Assembly: GCA_036417435.1 (NCBI GenBank)
Contig: CM070905.1
Coordinates: 67,287,092-67,351,091 of the forward strand
Direction of reading: 5' to 3'
Source: Inia geoffrensis
Taxonomy: Eukaryota > Chordata > Mammalia > Artiodactyla > Iniidae
DNA: 64,000 bases
How positions within the stretch are numbered: position 1 is the first letter of the stretch; each line of letters begins with the position of its first letter. Shown one piece after another: positions 24,101 through 35,605 of the stretch. The notes beneath the pieces were generated by a model. That model did not search any database. It was not told where the DNA came from and saw only the letters and a list, made by a program, of their open reading frames with translations. A program made the translations under genes and the position numbers.

Positions 24101-24396
24101 CCTGAGAATATATGAATGCTAGGAGATTTTCATGTTGACTATTGCTCTTATTTTATCATTACATACTCATACAGTTGTGGAAAAAACAGTTGATACTAGT
24201 ATTTTATGTAGCAGGAAACAAATTTTCTGACCCGGTTGGGAGTGTGGGATAGATTGCATCAAGTTGTTGAAATGACATTTTCATCAGGGTTGTGAACTGT
24301 TTCACAATGGAGTAAGATGGTAAGACTGAATAGATACCAGTGGATACCAATGACAATGCCTTCATATTCTATGTCGTTTGCATTTGTATTTTGTAG
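21166..24396. other. Unassigned sequence; possible conserved non-coding segment and weak MIR
   Basis: No gene recognised. Bases 22370-22700 are less AT-rich than their surroundings and contain no repeat I recognise. A weak antisense MIR match lies at about 23840-23920 ('ttagccaagatcacagataa'). A short CA-rich patch is at 21924-21948. Confidence 0.35.
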
Positions 24397-24525
24397 GGTA
24401 GGGTCTGCAAACTGTGGCCTGCGGGTTGGCCTGCTGTTTTGTAATTAAATTTTTATTGGAACACAGACACCTTATTCATGTATGTATTGCCTAAGCCACT
24501 GTTGTGTGACAGCGTGAAAGTTGAA

Positions 24526-24581
24526 CACTAGTGACAGAACATGAGTGACAAAACAGTAGTGACAGAGCACTGGTGACAGAG
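24526..24581 (+). repeat. 14-base x 4 minisatellite inside the hAT relic
   Basis: Four consecutive 14-base units share the core 'gtgacaraa' or 'gtgacagag': cactagtgacagaa, catgagtgacaaaa, cagtagtgacagag, cactggtgacagag. The sister copy near 53750 has only one comparable unit ('gtagttgcaacagagatc'). Confidence 0.9.
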
Positions 24582-24638
24582 TCCCTATGGCTTACAAGCC
24601 TCAGACCTTTACTCTCTGGCCCTTTAAGAAAGTTTGTC

Positions 24639-24829
24639 GGGGCTTCCCTGGTGGCGCAGTGGTTGAGAGTCCGCCTGCTGATGCTGGGGACACGGGTTCG
24701 TGCCCCGGTCTGGGAGGATCCCACGTGCCGCGGAGCGGCTGGGCCCGTGAGCCATGGCCGCTGAGCCTGCGCGTCCGGAGCCTGTGCTCCACAACGGGAG
24801 AGGCCACAGCAGTGAGAGGCCCGCGTACC

Positions 24830-24864
<35 letters not shown>
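24639..24864 (+). mobile_element. CHR SINE (short form), nearly consensus, long A tail
   Basis: Complete body with a long pure A tail (from about 24832) and the duplication 'aaagtttgtc' at 24629-24638 and 24865-24874. The long A tail and few differences from the other short copies mark it as one of the youngest here. Long open frames on both strands (24491-24937) are its artefacts. Confidence 0.97.
24652..24705 (+). promoter_or_regulatory. Internal RNA polymerase III promoter of the SINE (A and B boxes)
   Basis: A-box-like 'tggcgcagtgg' at 24652-24662 and B-box-like 'ggttcgtgccc' at 24695-24705 have the spacing of a tRNA-derived promoter. The B box differs from the GGTTCGANNCC consensus at one fixed position. 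Activity is inferred from family knowledge, not shown. Confidence 0.6.
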
Positions 24865-24871
<7 letters not shown>

Positions 24872-24884
24872 GTCAACCTTGCTG

Positions 24885-25408
24885 TAGGTAAGAGGAATTT
24901 CCGTCAAGTTTTTAGCAGAGTGATGGCGACATAACAACTGTGTTTCAAAAAGCAGACTTGGGGAATTATAAGAGCAGTGGAGGGAGACAGAGAAAATAAT
25001 TTAACATGCTAGCGCAAGAGTCCAGCGGAAAGGTGATGGAAGGCCTGACCTTGGTATGGAAAAGAAAATTTAGAAAAGAAAACAACTTGATAGAATCACG
25101 GGTGGGATGTATCTGGTCTGTTAGCTTCTCCCCTGGTGGACATAATTAGGTTCTCCTGAGTGGGAGCACACCAGAGGGAGGTGCTGGTAGGAGAAGCCCA
25201 GCTAATCACCAGCTGTCCCTTCACCATCGCCTTTCAGCTTCCTGCTCCTGGTTGCTGGCTGCTCTAGGGAGCATGGGCACATTCTCCTTGCCAGGCTTCA
25301 GGCCTCATGACTATAGGCTCCAGGATGCTGCTCTTTTTCAGTTAGCTCTTCCTCCGTAAGACAGCCTATCCCTCCAAATGTTGCTTTGGGGACAGAATTT
25401 TCCAGAGT

Positions 25409-25410
<2 letters not shown>
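24885..25410. other. Unassigned, moderately GC-rich sequence
   Basis: Bases 25120-25370 are clearly richer in G and C than the flanks, but I recognise no repeat, exon or CpG island there. Confidence 0.4.

Positions 25411-25471
<61 letters not shown>
25411..25471. repeat. (TG)n microsatellite, about 30 units, uninterrupted
   Basis: A pure TG run followed by pyrimidine-rich 'ctttttctctctgtctatct'. It is the longest pure microsatellite in the window. The HTHTH/CVCVC frames across it are artefacts. Confidence 0.97.
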
Positions 25472-25472
<1 letters not shown>

Positions 25473-25627
25473 TTTTTCTCTCTGTCTATCTGTCTCCTGT
25501 GCATTCTGTTGCACTCTGTTTGTCTCTCCTAATATCTCTCTGGTAGGCCCAGAATTGGAAATAATACTGACATAGGCTAAATTCACTTTGTTTATATAAA
25601 TGTTGTTTTCTCCAGTGTTACAGATTT

Positions 25628-25838
25628 TTGTTTGTTTGTTTGTTTTGTGGTACGCGGGCCTCTCACTGTTGTGGCCTCTCCCGTTGCGGAGCACAGGCTC
25701 TGGACGTGCAGGCTCAGCGGCCATGGCTCACGGGCCCAGCTGCTCCACGGCATGTTGGATCTTCCCGGACCAGGGCACAAACCCGTGTCCCCTGCATTGG
25801 CAGGCGGACTCTCAACCACTGCGCCACCAGGGAAGCCC
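25628..25838 (-). mobile_element. CHR SINE (short form) with TTTG tail
   Basis: Tail of TTTG repeats, full body to 'ccaccagggaagccc'. The 16-base duplication is 'ccagtgttacagattt' (25612-25627) against 'ccagtattacagattt' (25838-25853), with one difference. It is inverted relative to the SINE at 24639-24864. Confidence 0.96.
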
Positions 25839-26099
25839 CAGTATTACAGATTTGACAGAAAAAAAAAGCTTTTTACAATAGGCCATTAAAATTGCCTTGA
25901 TCTCTCCCACTTCATCAATGTTTTTCTACCTATTGGCACATTCTCATCAGCACAGAAACGTGCTGTCAACTAATGCAATTTATCCAATTTTAAAGCAGAC
26001 GTACAGACAGAAATCTGGTTCCATCTCTCTGTCTGCTGTTCCAATTCTCTATTTTTACAACAAAATTCCTCAAAATTGTTGATGATGCACCCTGATTCC

Positions 26100-26595
26100 A
26101 TTATATTTCCTCCTGTTCTCTCCTAAATCCAATTCAGTCAGATTTAGCTTATGTAGAAAGAGCCCCTGCCAGGGCACCAGTGACCTCCACATGGCCCAGC
26201 CATGCTGTGGTCCCAGCCTCATGGGACTCAGCCTATCAGCGCTGAGAGTGTGCTCTTTCTCCTTCCTTTCTGAAACACATTCTTCTTTCTGAAAACTCTG
26301 TGGTTCTGCTCTAACCCATTCAGTTATCATTCTGACTCTTTACTAATTCCTCAGAGCTCTCTGATTCTGAAACATGGGAATGTCACCCAGGTTCTTATTT
26401 TGCTTCCTCAGTCCAACTCTAGATGATCACAACCAGTCTTGTGCCTTTAAATGTTATCTCTATGCTAAAGACTTTCACATTTTTATGTCTAGCCAGACAA
26501 TGGTGCTGAAGTCCATACTTGTAAATCCAACTACTTACTTGACATCACTTCCTGCACGCGGTTTTATGCTGTGGCAACTCGGCTAAGCTAGTCCT
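26100..26595 (+). mobile_element. L2 LINE ORF2 fragment
   Basis: Sense L2 landmarks: 'gtgacctccacatggcc', 'tctttctccttcctttctg', 'agatgatcacaaccagtctt', 'ttatctctatgctaaagact' and 'aatccaactacttacttgac'. It is strongly decayed. It may be part of the same element as the 3' end at 27200-27352. Confidence 0.6.
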
Positions 26596-27199
26596 CTGCC
26601 TCTCAGAATTCCCTTACCCGTATGATTCTGGGTTAGGATTGGCCCCAGGAGAAATCGTGAGATTTGAAAGGTAGAAATGAATCAGTAGTCTCTGCACATG
26701 AAAAGTCAGTGTATGTTGCCAGGGCTGCTGCAGCTGGCTCCCCTACCTCCACCAGTCACCATCTAAGTCCTGGGCCAGGCAGCTGTGCATGGCCATGGGG
26801 GAAGCATGCCACCTCCTTTTGCAGGTGACCCAGGTTGAAAGTACTGGGAGACAAACTCGGGTTCTGGTATGTTCTCATGGGTTCCTGTGTGTCTAAGGGA
26901 TTTCAGTCTGTCCTTGCTCTCTTCTGCCTCATATCTAGATTTTCTTCCCAACTGCTAGCACTGAAGACCAATGGAGACTTTAGATCCACCACCAGACACA
27001 AGGGCAGTGTCCTTGAATAGATTCCTTACCAGCATCACAATTTTGTAAGGTCAAGTATTTCAAGTTAAGTCCCTATAATAAGCCCCTTGCGTCTACATCA
27101 TGCATAGCAGTTTTCCTTCCTTGCTTGAACCCTAAAGGATATACTCTGCTTTATTTTTTTCTTTTAAGAGCCAGCACCACTTGACGTGGTAAATGCTCA
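26596..27199. other. Unassigned sequence between two L2 pieces
   Basis: It could be the decayed middle of the same L2. I see no secure landmark. Open frames 26763-27020 are short and unlike any family I know. Confidence 0.35.
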
Positions 27200-27352
27200 A
27201 TTGTCTATTTTCTGACTACATCCAGTAGAAGATAAGCTCCATGGTGGTAGAGAGTTTGTTTTATTTGTGGTAATATCTATAGCATGTATGATTGTGCCTG
27301 GCCCATAGTAAGAATTTGATACATACCTGTTGAATGAAATAAGTGAATGGAT
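27200..27352 (+). mobile_element. L2 LINE 3' end
   Basis: 'gaagataagctccatggtgg', 'gtgcctggcccatagtaaga' and 'tgttgaatgaaataagtgaa' are the classic L2 3' terminus. Confidence 0.8.
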
Positions 27353-30317
27353 GAACAATAATTGTATATTTGTCAAGTGATTTTTTTTTGGTTAACCAGA
27401 ATATCAGTATACCAAGAGTAACAATGACAAGGGATAAGTAAAATGCGTGAAATATGGTTTTTGAAATATTAACATTATGAAAAGAAGCCAATCCAGAAGT
27501 GAAAGAGGAAAGGGATTTCTTTTCTCTACTAACAGGTTAAATAGTGAGGAGTCCAAACCTGTCCATTACCAGGCGCTTGTCATGACAACTGGGCAGGTTA
27601 TTTTCTGAATGTGCAACCTACACAGTTTTGTCAACTGCTAAAGACTAATCAACACTGGTTCACAGTCAGTGACTAAAATCGCTAGAAAGGAAAAGAGCCA
27701 TCAATTATGCAGTTATGTTTCACTTCAGAAATGTTCTATAGGTGCAAACAGACATTTGGCAAAAGAGTTGAACAAGAAATAGGACAAGCCATTACAAGCA
27801 TATAATGTTTTTTTCTTTTCTGTAAAACTATGGGTTCTGCCTGAAATTTGTTTTGTGAGGTAAATCTTCTTCTCCAAGAGGCAATAGTGTTATTAATTAA
27901 ACAAAGGAAGAGGCAACCGAGGTGGGATCCTGCTAAGCCAAAGTTGTTAAATGAATCTGAGCTCTCGTACAGAAAACTTCCCCAGTGGTTATCTAAGCTG
28001 TCACCATTTTAGTGCATCTGAAGAAATGTGCTCCAAGATTTGTGTTAGTGTTGGCAAAGAAACGAACTAATTTTAATTCTCAACTCCTAAAGCTCACATC
28101 AATCCAGAAACTTTGGAGCTAAACTTATCTAAGTTTGCTGCCCAGCCAGCAATTACATTAAAAATATTAAAAGATAGCAGCCTACCCTGGTGTAAATAGT
28201 GAAAGTAAAATTTAGAAAAAACTTTGACTTGTAAAAATGTTCAAGTCTGTTAAAAGTTCTGATTCCTAGAAGGTCATAAAAAGACTCATACAAGATTTGT
28301 TTTCTCCAGTTGCCTAGCTGGCTGCAAAACTAGATTACTTCCTGCCATTTCTGCCAAAATAAATATTATTAAAATACTATATTCCCCAGCTGCCAGTCAG
28401 AACCAAATGTACATAAAAAGATGGTGTTTATTTGTACATGTACACCTTTCCCACCACAGAACTCACTTAAATGTTGCAATGTTGGAGATAGTTTTAGCAA
28501 AGCTTTTCAGAGCTGGCTTTCTCACATCTTCCTTCTCACTCATAATACGTAAAACATTATTGACTTAAAATGAAAACCCTCAGTAATTTATTAGAAATGA
28601 ATTTTTCTTCTGCCCACGACTAAATATTCAACTTTAAAAAAATCACTCTGATATTAAAGGTAAGATTAATTTCTGATTTCGGAAAAGATGAGAGATTTAA
28701 AAATCTCAATTTTCTTAGAGAGGATTGCCTCAAAGAAGAGGATGCATGCTGGAAACAGGAAAAGATCCAACTGATTTTCTGCTGAAAAGAGGGATATGAT
28801 TTAAGCAGATTTTGAATGAGGGAGAAAAGATCCCGTGCACTGCAATTTGATGCTGGAAAGAAGCCCCAATTCACATATCATTAGCTTAAGTGATTTTTTT
28901 TCCCTCAATACCTATGTTTTAAAGGTATGTTTTAAATTCTAATTGTAAAAGAGTTTTTAAAACTTTTGATGGGGTTGCCTTGTGACCCAAAATGTTACTA
29001 TTGTTTTAAAAGAACAAAAACGAATCTGTTTTTATTGCTATCTTTTGGATTATGCCAGAACTTGAATTTGCCAATAGAGGGCAATAGTCAAACTAGGATA
29101 GACTGCATTTATCATTTTTGCAACTTCTAATGAGGTAAAAGGACACATAGACTCCTCATCTGCTTTTATGGATATTGCTGTGTAATTGCAGTGTAATTAT
29201 GGCACACACAGCTTTAGAAAATTATCTTTCAAGAAAACAGCTGGTTCTCTTTAACAAACCGGGATGAAATCTTGTCAATTAAAAACAAAAAATCCAAAGA
29301 AAATTTTCCACAAATACATGCTGATAATAAACAACAAAAAATGAAATAACATAAAAATTTCAAGTGGATAAATCAGAGCTGCTGATATGAAAAATAAGAC
29401 AGATGTACAAACATAAGAAAATTATAAAGGTAGGAGGTACTTCTGATGTATTGTTTTATATTACAGTGTAAACAGACTTCTTGGAAAGATTTCAAATATG
29501 TTTTGTTCATTTTTCTCTTATTTGTGTAATTATGTAAATGCATGGGTATATCTAGTCTAAATATGAGATGCACACACACAAATGCAGATATAGAGGTTTA
29601 TAAGAGTTTTTATAACCAGTGCTCCAGAAAAATTACAAAACAACATTGGGCATTTGATACTGTAAATTTTCAGGTTTATTAAACTCTTAGACATGCCAAC
29701 AATCCAATATCTGAGTGCCTCCTATAAAAACTATTATATACAAAAATTAGAAGATACTAAATAGGTCATTAAGAGAATGATTACTCATTCACTTTGACAT
29801 ATGACTTATTTCAGTCTTACCTTAAAAATCATTTAGAGTTACATAGAGATGATTGGATTTATAAAAAAAATAAAAGTTACAAAGTCAGAAACAAATAAAA
29901 TGAAAATTTTCTCTTTCTCAACTTGATGAGATATTTTCAGGAGATCAGTTATATTTAGACTCTCATGTAAGCATGAAAAATAAGATTTGGTACTTTCTGT
30001 ACTCACAGAGTGGCATATCATGACAGTATCATGGCTTTGCAGGCAAGTATCCCTTATGAATCTTACGTTTAGGAACTATTTTAATTAACAACAAACACTA
30101 ACTGAGCGTATATTATTTACAGAATTGGAACCTGTGTGGTTAAAAATTTTTTAAATAAATATATATGATATTAAAACATGAATACAGAGATATATACATG
30201 TGTATTGTATATGTATATGATATGTATTTGTGTGAATATTTATGAAACATAAGGAGGAAATAATATTTGTGTTTTTAATTGTGCAGAGTAAGTTGAATAT
30301 CTAGCAATAATACTCAT
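27353..30317. other. Repeat-poor stretch, candidate regulatory DNA
   Basis: Nearly 3 kb in which I recognise no transposon. Bases 27850-28450 and 29030-29350 have balanced composition and several TAATT-type motifs (for example 'gtgtaatt' at 29180-29187 and again at 29191-29198). This is compatible with conserved non-coding elements, but conservation cannot be seen from one sequence. No coding frame is convincing. Confidence 0.35.
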
Positions 30318-30506
30318 AGTTGGTAGTTCCCAAAGTGTAGTAGTACCTGGACCGTTACAGTCAGTATACCCTGAGCACTTGTTAGTTCCCAGTCTGACCC
30401 CATCTCAAACCTGCTGAACCACAAATTCTGGGATTGGGCTTCAACGATCTGTGTTTAAACAAAGTTCTAGGTGATTCTGTTGCACGTTAAAGTCTGAGAA
30501 CCACTT
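30318..30506 (+). mobile_element. MER5-like hAT-Charlie relic
   Basis: Begins 'ttggtagttcccaaagtgta' and ends 'gtctgagaaccact', which are imperfect inverted repeats of the kind seen in MER5/MER20 elements. Inside are 'ctgggattgggcttcaacga' and 'ttctaggtgattctgttgca', the usual MER5 core order. Confidence 0.75.
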
Positions 30507-33500
30507 TTCTTGGTAAATGTAAGTTATTTTCATGATTATTATCATTTGAACAGTATGAAACCTAGAAGATCTTCCCCTGTCTCTATACTTGTTTTCAAAC
30601 AAGTTCTGCGCTAAAGTGTATATAACCTAGGTATAGTTAATGTGCTTTTATCAGATAGATTGTTTCTTGACTGTTATCGACTGAACCTTTTAAAAATTAG
30701 TCATGTAATTGAATCTTTATAGAAACTTTTTCTTAAATTAGCTCTGAAATTCCAGCTTTAGGAGTTCCTAAACATCATCTAATGCAAATAGAAAATTGGA
30801 AAACTAGGAACCAAAAGGATTAAAAATATTTGCCAAATATCAAAAGGTCAACTTGACAATGAACTTGGTGTCAAATCCAAATCTTCTAACTTCTGTATTC
30901 AACTTTAATCAGATTGGATTGTAGGTTATGGTTTTAAACTAATTTCCTGTATCAGTGATAGGATAGTTGTCAAATAACTCATAAAAGACATTTGAGCAAC
31001 TCAACACCTTAGCAACGACACAGGCTCACAAGTATTTCCCAACAGTAGGAAAGGAAATATGATTAACTATCAGCTATGCATCCTCCTCTTGCTTATGTGG
31101 TGGGCGATCTCTTCTAAGAGATATTGTTGGGCCTTTCCAGGAGATATTTCTGTCATTGGAGCCAGCCAGGAGAATGTGAAATTTAAGTTACACTTGTAGA
31201 TTTTCTCAGTTATTACCATATTCTTCTAAATCAGTTGTAATTGTATTGTTTTTCTCTGTCTGCTGGTCTACATCTCTTCTGTAAACTTGTTGAATTCAAG
31301 AGTTAGTCTTTCTGTTTTGTTTTGGGGGGTATGTGTATTTCCTGTTCTGAGAGTTGACTACAGCACCTGGCACATGATAGGTGCCCAACATTGGTGTCAA
31401 ATAAATAAAATGACTGAGTGGAAACTCAATAATAGACACTCCGTTTTGCAGCTTTAACTCTAATGAAAATATAATCCTTTAGTGATAATGTAACAAAAGA
31501 AAGATATAGTCTGTACCTATTATTATAACTCATTTATAATGAAGTTTTCTCAATGCATCTAACTGCATCTCCAGTTCAGAAAAGTTCATTGCAGTTGTCA
31601 GTGAAATCAGTGTAGCTCTGGGCCACATAGGTTTATAGGAATTCAGGACCACAATGCAACTAATAGTTATAGTAATTTAGCTCCTACTTCAACCCCTCAA
31701 TTTCCAGCCATTGATTTCTAGGTGTCTTTCGTGTGCCTTCATGACCTAGTCCTCCAGGATACTATGTAATGTCAAATATTCTTCTCTTTTGCTCTGATTT
31801 TCAACCTATGGGATCCCGTATATTCACAATAAGTTTGGAAAGGCCACAGAATCAGATCACTGAAACCACAAAGGAATATGGCCCACTTTGTCTTCAGAGG
31901 AGGCATCTGAAACCAGCTCCATCTCAATCTGTTTATTGTCCTATTGAATTTGCATCAGACCCTGAAAAGCAATATACCCTCTGCTCCCATGGGCAGCATG
32001 GTTGGCTGTTTGATATTCTTAATCTTGACCATTGCTCCCCCAATTTTTCCATTAACACTTCCCTGCAAGCAGAGGCAAGTAACATACCTAAGATTTCTTT
32101 AGACTTTTGTTCTACCTTTAAAATCTATGCAAATGTTTATTCTAACCCATAATGAAACAGTGTTTTAATATGAAACTAATGCTTTAAATGACTTTACATC
32201 AGGTGGAAACTTTTTATTCCAGGAAAGTGTATTACACGCCTTCTGTACTTTGCCATTACCATCAAGGACACACCTCAATAGTCTTGTGAGTACTTGTGGC
32301 CAGTTTGAGAAATTTAGCCTGGCTTGAATTTTAGTAGAAGAGCTCATTAATTTTTTTCTCAGTGTTTATTGGGAACTACTGCATTAGAAGACAGTTATAC
32401 ATCAATGGAAGCTTAAGTGTGGGAAAATCTGACTAATAAACACATTTGTGATATTCAGAATTACTCCTCCCCACCAATGATGAATGTTTATCCTTGGAAA
32501 TAGCAATTGCTGTTTAATTAAGGGGCTAATTCCTTTGGGAGAGACCTTCAGAGAGGCTTAGTATGGACCCTCAGTATATACTGAGATTTGTTTGAATTTC
32601 AAAGTTGAATTAGACTCTTCAACAGGAATTCCTAAAATACCAAGATCACATTTGGAAGCTACAGCATTTCAGTCAAAGACTAGATCATCTAGACTTTGAT
32701 TCTGAGTGTAGTACTCCATGAGTTTGGTCAGTCATTATACTTCTTGAATTTAAGTCTGTTCAGATAACAGACTTCTGATCATAAGGCAATAATCATCACA
32801 ACATTCTTGTTTGGTTGACCTTAAAATTTTAATAGGACATATAATAGTTACCACTCCTTAAGATTGGCAGAAATTTATTTCCAATGAATGCGTAACTAAT
32901 TCCTTCTTTAAAGGTAATGTACATTTATTACATAAAATCTTTTCACACTTGAGTAATGAGTAACATGAGGATACATTCAAACAAATGTACTATAATAAAC
33001 GCTAAAAAAACATAAACATTAGTGAAATTTAATATATCAAATTATTATTAGTGTAATAGTCTATAATCAGAAACTGCAAGGAATTGTTCAAATGACAGGA
33101 TTTTATCAATATTAGATGGGCAAAAGAGCATCTTATCTACTATGACTCATTGCATAATACTGGAAAGTTTATGAGAGATTTCTGAGAAACAGGTAGGTGT
33201 TGCAATAACCTTACATATCCTTTCTGAGAATGCAAGTTAACAGAAATATTAAGTAGATAAATATTTAATTCTTGTCTAGGGAATAAGATAAATTAACTAG
33301 AATTATAGCCATATGAAAATGCACTTGGAATGATGCATAACAGTAGTTAATATCACATGAGGGAATATAGGCAAATGGTTTAATTGAACCAAAAAAATAA
33401 AATTGCATCCAAGTTCACAGTTCTAGAACGTCTAAACCAAAGTCAACTTTTATTGATATTTAAAGCAGTGAAACCACTTTCATCGATCTATTTTGTGTGG

Positions 33501-35494
33501 TAGGTGATGCACTATGAGAGAAACATCTATAATGTGCTGTGCAAAGTGTTATAAGTATTGTTGGCAATAAATTAAAAGTAATGTTGATGTTCCAAACAAG
33601 TTTTCACGGATAGTTAAATTTTGAAGCGGATGAATTTAGGTAGTTTCTGAACTTATTTCACTGTGGATATCATATTAAAAGCAGAATTTGCACTCCTAAA
33701 AACTGACTCTATTATTCTGTTAAAAAGTTCCTTTTGATGTACAGTATTAGAAGTAATATTTGCCGGTACTTTGTGGACCAACCTTTAAGTTCCATCTGTG
33801 TTAAAAAAATGAATTATTTATTTTGAAGTATTAAACAAATACTCAACATAGCCTTCTTGGATTCAATTTAAAAGGAAAGTTACAAGGTGCATGCACAAAA
33901 GAAATACATATATAATATTAGACGTAAATGCACACGTTATACCTAAACACATACATGTATGAATAAACACTAAAAATGTTGCTAATTGTTTTTCATCCCC
34001 CCTTTTTTTTTTAATTAGGAAAAGTAGCACTAAGCTATAATATTAGTTTTATAATGGGGAGAAATAAGGCATAGCCAGATTGTTTCTGTCAATTCATTTT
34101 ATTCAAACTTCTATATAGTTAATAGATTGATATAATTTTGATTCAATTCAGAAAACATAAAATCACAAAATAAATTTTCCTTTCACCTTGAATTATAACT
34201 TCAAAAGCCTTACACTAAGGAACATGAGAATCCCCAAAAGGGAAGAAAAAATGCTAGAAAACTTGGTTGACTATTGTTAGCATTACTATTATTACTTCAC
34301 TGAGGGTAATCCTACTTAAAATGGCAAAATGTAAAGATTTTGATTTTGGAGGACTGAGGTTTAGCATTTACCACAGCAACTTTAATCACTGTTTTAGCAT
34401 GCTCTGTTTTATCACCTGTAGAGATTTGTTTTTTTCCTAAGACTCTGTTTCCAGTTTCCTGATTCAAGTGCTTTTGTGAAAGAATTTACTGTTTGCTTTC
34501 ACTACTCTTCCTTCTTGAAGATAGTTTCCTAAAGAAAGAAACCAGCTTTAATCCAGCACTTAATTCAGGTTCTCATCTCCTATCTCTTCTTCCTGCCATT
34601 CTACAGCTTGTGTTAGTTTGGTCCAGGAGTTTCATAAGTACCTCATATCAAACTCCTGCCTCTGTCATCTCCACAGGGTTCATCTCCTCAAGGCACCCAT
34701 TCAAAAAGAATCACAAATCAAGTTCCAATTCCCTTGATTAAAAATATAAGCACTAACTGAAGCATATTGAACAGGAGGTCAGAAAATTATTTTGTGTAAC
34801 ACAAAGCAAATTTACTAAAAGAAACAAAGAAAAAGGAGGAGGGAGAAGGAAAAAAAACCCTGCAGATATCTGTGTTAATTTTCACCTTCCTTATGTATTT
34901 CAATATTCCTTTTCACTAAGGTTGGCCCTATAGGTACCTTTTCTCAATTGTTCTATTGTCAGACCTTCCGGGCTCTTCCACCTCTCCTTCCTTCTTTTCT
35001 CTACTAATCTTTTCCTACCACTTACATTTTGTACAATTCACATGTAATCTAAGGTCCCACTGCCATTTGAGAATGACTTTGGGAGCAGAGAAGATGTATA
35101 GTTCAAGGGAAAGCAGCATACGGAAATGAAAAGATGGTGTGTGTCAGAGAACATAGGGCTATTGCATCTTATAAACGTAGTGGGTTTACAGAATGCCTCT
35201 ATACCTCTAGGATTTTCTTACAGAAAATCTCTATATAAGCACCTCTCTCCATCATTTCTTCAGGCTTCGACTCTGCAGATGGCCCAACTGGTGAAACATG
35301 CCATGTTGAATAACATTTGCAATGTTGCTTCTCCCGGGTAGCGCATTTGAATTCTGACTTTTTCCCCCTGAAGACAATGAACGAATCTAATGGTTAGTAC
35401 TTCAGTAGTTGAAGTGGGCCCATTGGAGGGGAAATTAGACTTTTCCCATCACTTCAAATTAGATTATATGATTCCCTCTCATTCCAACCACAAG
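30507..35494. other. Mostly unassigned sequence
   Basis: Apart from the L2 3' end at 31262-31413 and two weak MIR-like patches (30780-30915 antisense, 32680-32800 sense) I recognise nothing. The 127-codon frame at 31769-32152 has no recognisable domain and no splice-like border. The GA-rich patch at 34828-34853 is low complexity. Confidence 0.4.
31262..31413 (+). mobile_element. L2 LINE 3' end
   Basis: 'cagcacctggcacatgatag' followed by 'gtgcccaacattggtgtcaa' and 'ataaataaaatgactga', matching the L2 3' terminus. Confidence 0.75.
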
Positions 35495-35605
35495 CATTCA
35501 CAGTCACTGAGATGGTTGTGCCTACTGTATTCCAAGCACTGTCTCATGTGTTTACGTAATTATCACATTTAAACCTGAATTTGTGAAACTGCAGATACCA
35601 CCAAC
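35495..35605 (-). mobile_element. MIR SINE, antisense fragment
   Basis: 'gtgcctactgtattccaagc', 'tgtttacgtaattatcacat' and 'ttgtgaaactgcagat' follow the antisense MIR core. Confidence 0.6.

Larger units (their letters stand above)
24397..24884 (+). mobile_element. hAT-type non-autonomous DNA transposon relic, split by a SINE
   Basis: Begins 'gggtctgcaaactgtggcct' and ends 'agtttgtcaacctt', which are imperfect inverted termini. Inside are 'tttttattggaacacagaca' and 'ctctggccctttaagaaag', matching an abundant Charlie-class element I do not name more precisely. The same family occurs at 53600-53830. Between the two landmarks lies a private 14-base tandem expansion (24526-24581). Confidence 0.75.

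Noticed and set aside
24652..24705. tRNA gene, based on A and B boxes
   Set aside because: The boxes belong to the SINE head; there is no cloverleaf with an intact anticodon arm and acceptor stem.
24491..24937. 148-codon minus frame and several plus frames, rich in Arg, Pro, Gly and Ser
   Set aside because: They read through the CHR SINE and its poly-A tail. The same peptides (for example HGPSRSA, GGLSTTAPPGKP) recur at every SINE copy in the window.
25298..25724. His-Thr and Cys-Val repeat peptides
   Set aside because: Translations of the (TG)n tract; no coding meaning.
31769..32152. 127-codon plus frame, the longest outside recognised repeats that starts with ATG
   Set aside because: No recognisable domain, no splice-like borders and ordinary composition. 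A few frames of this length are expected by chance in 64 kb of six-frame sequence.
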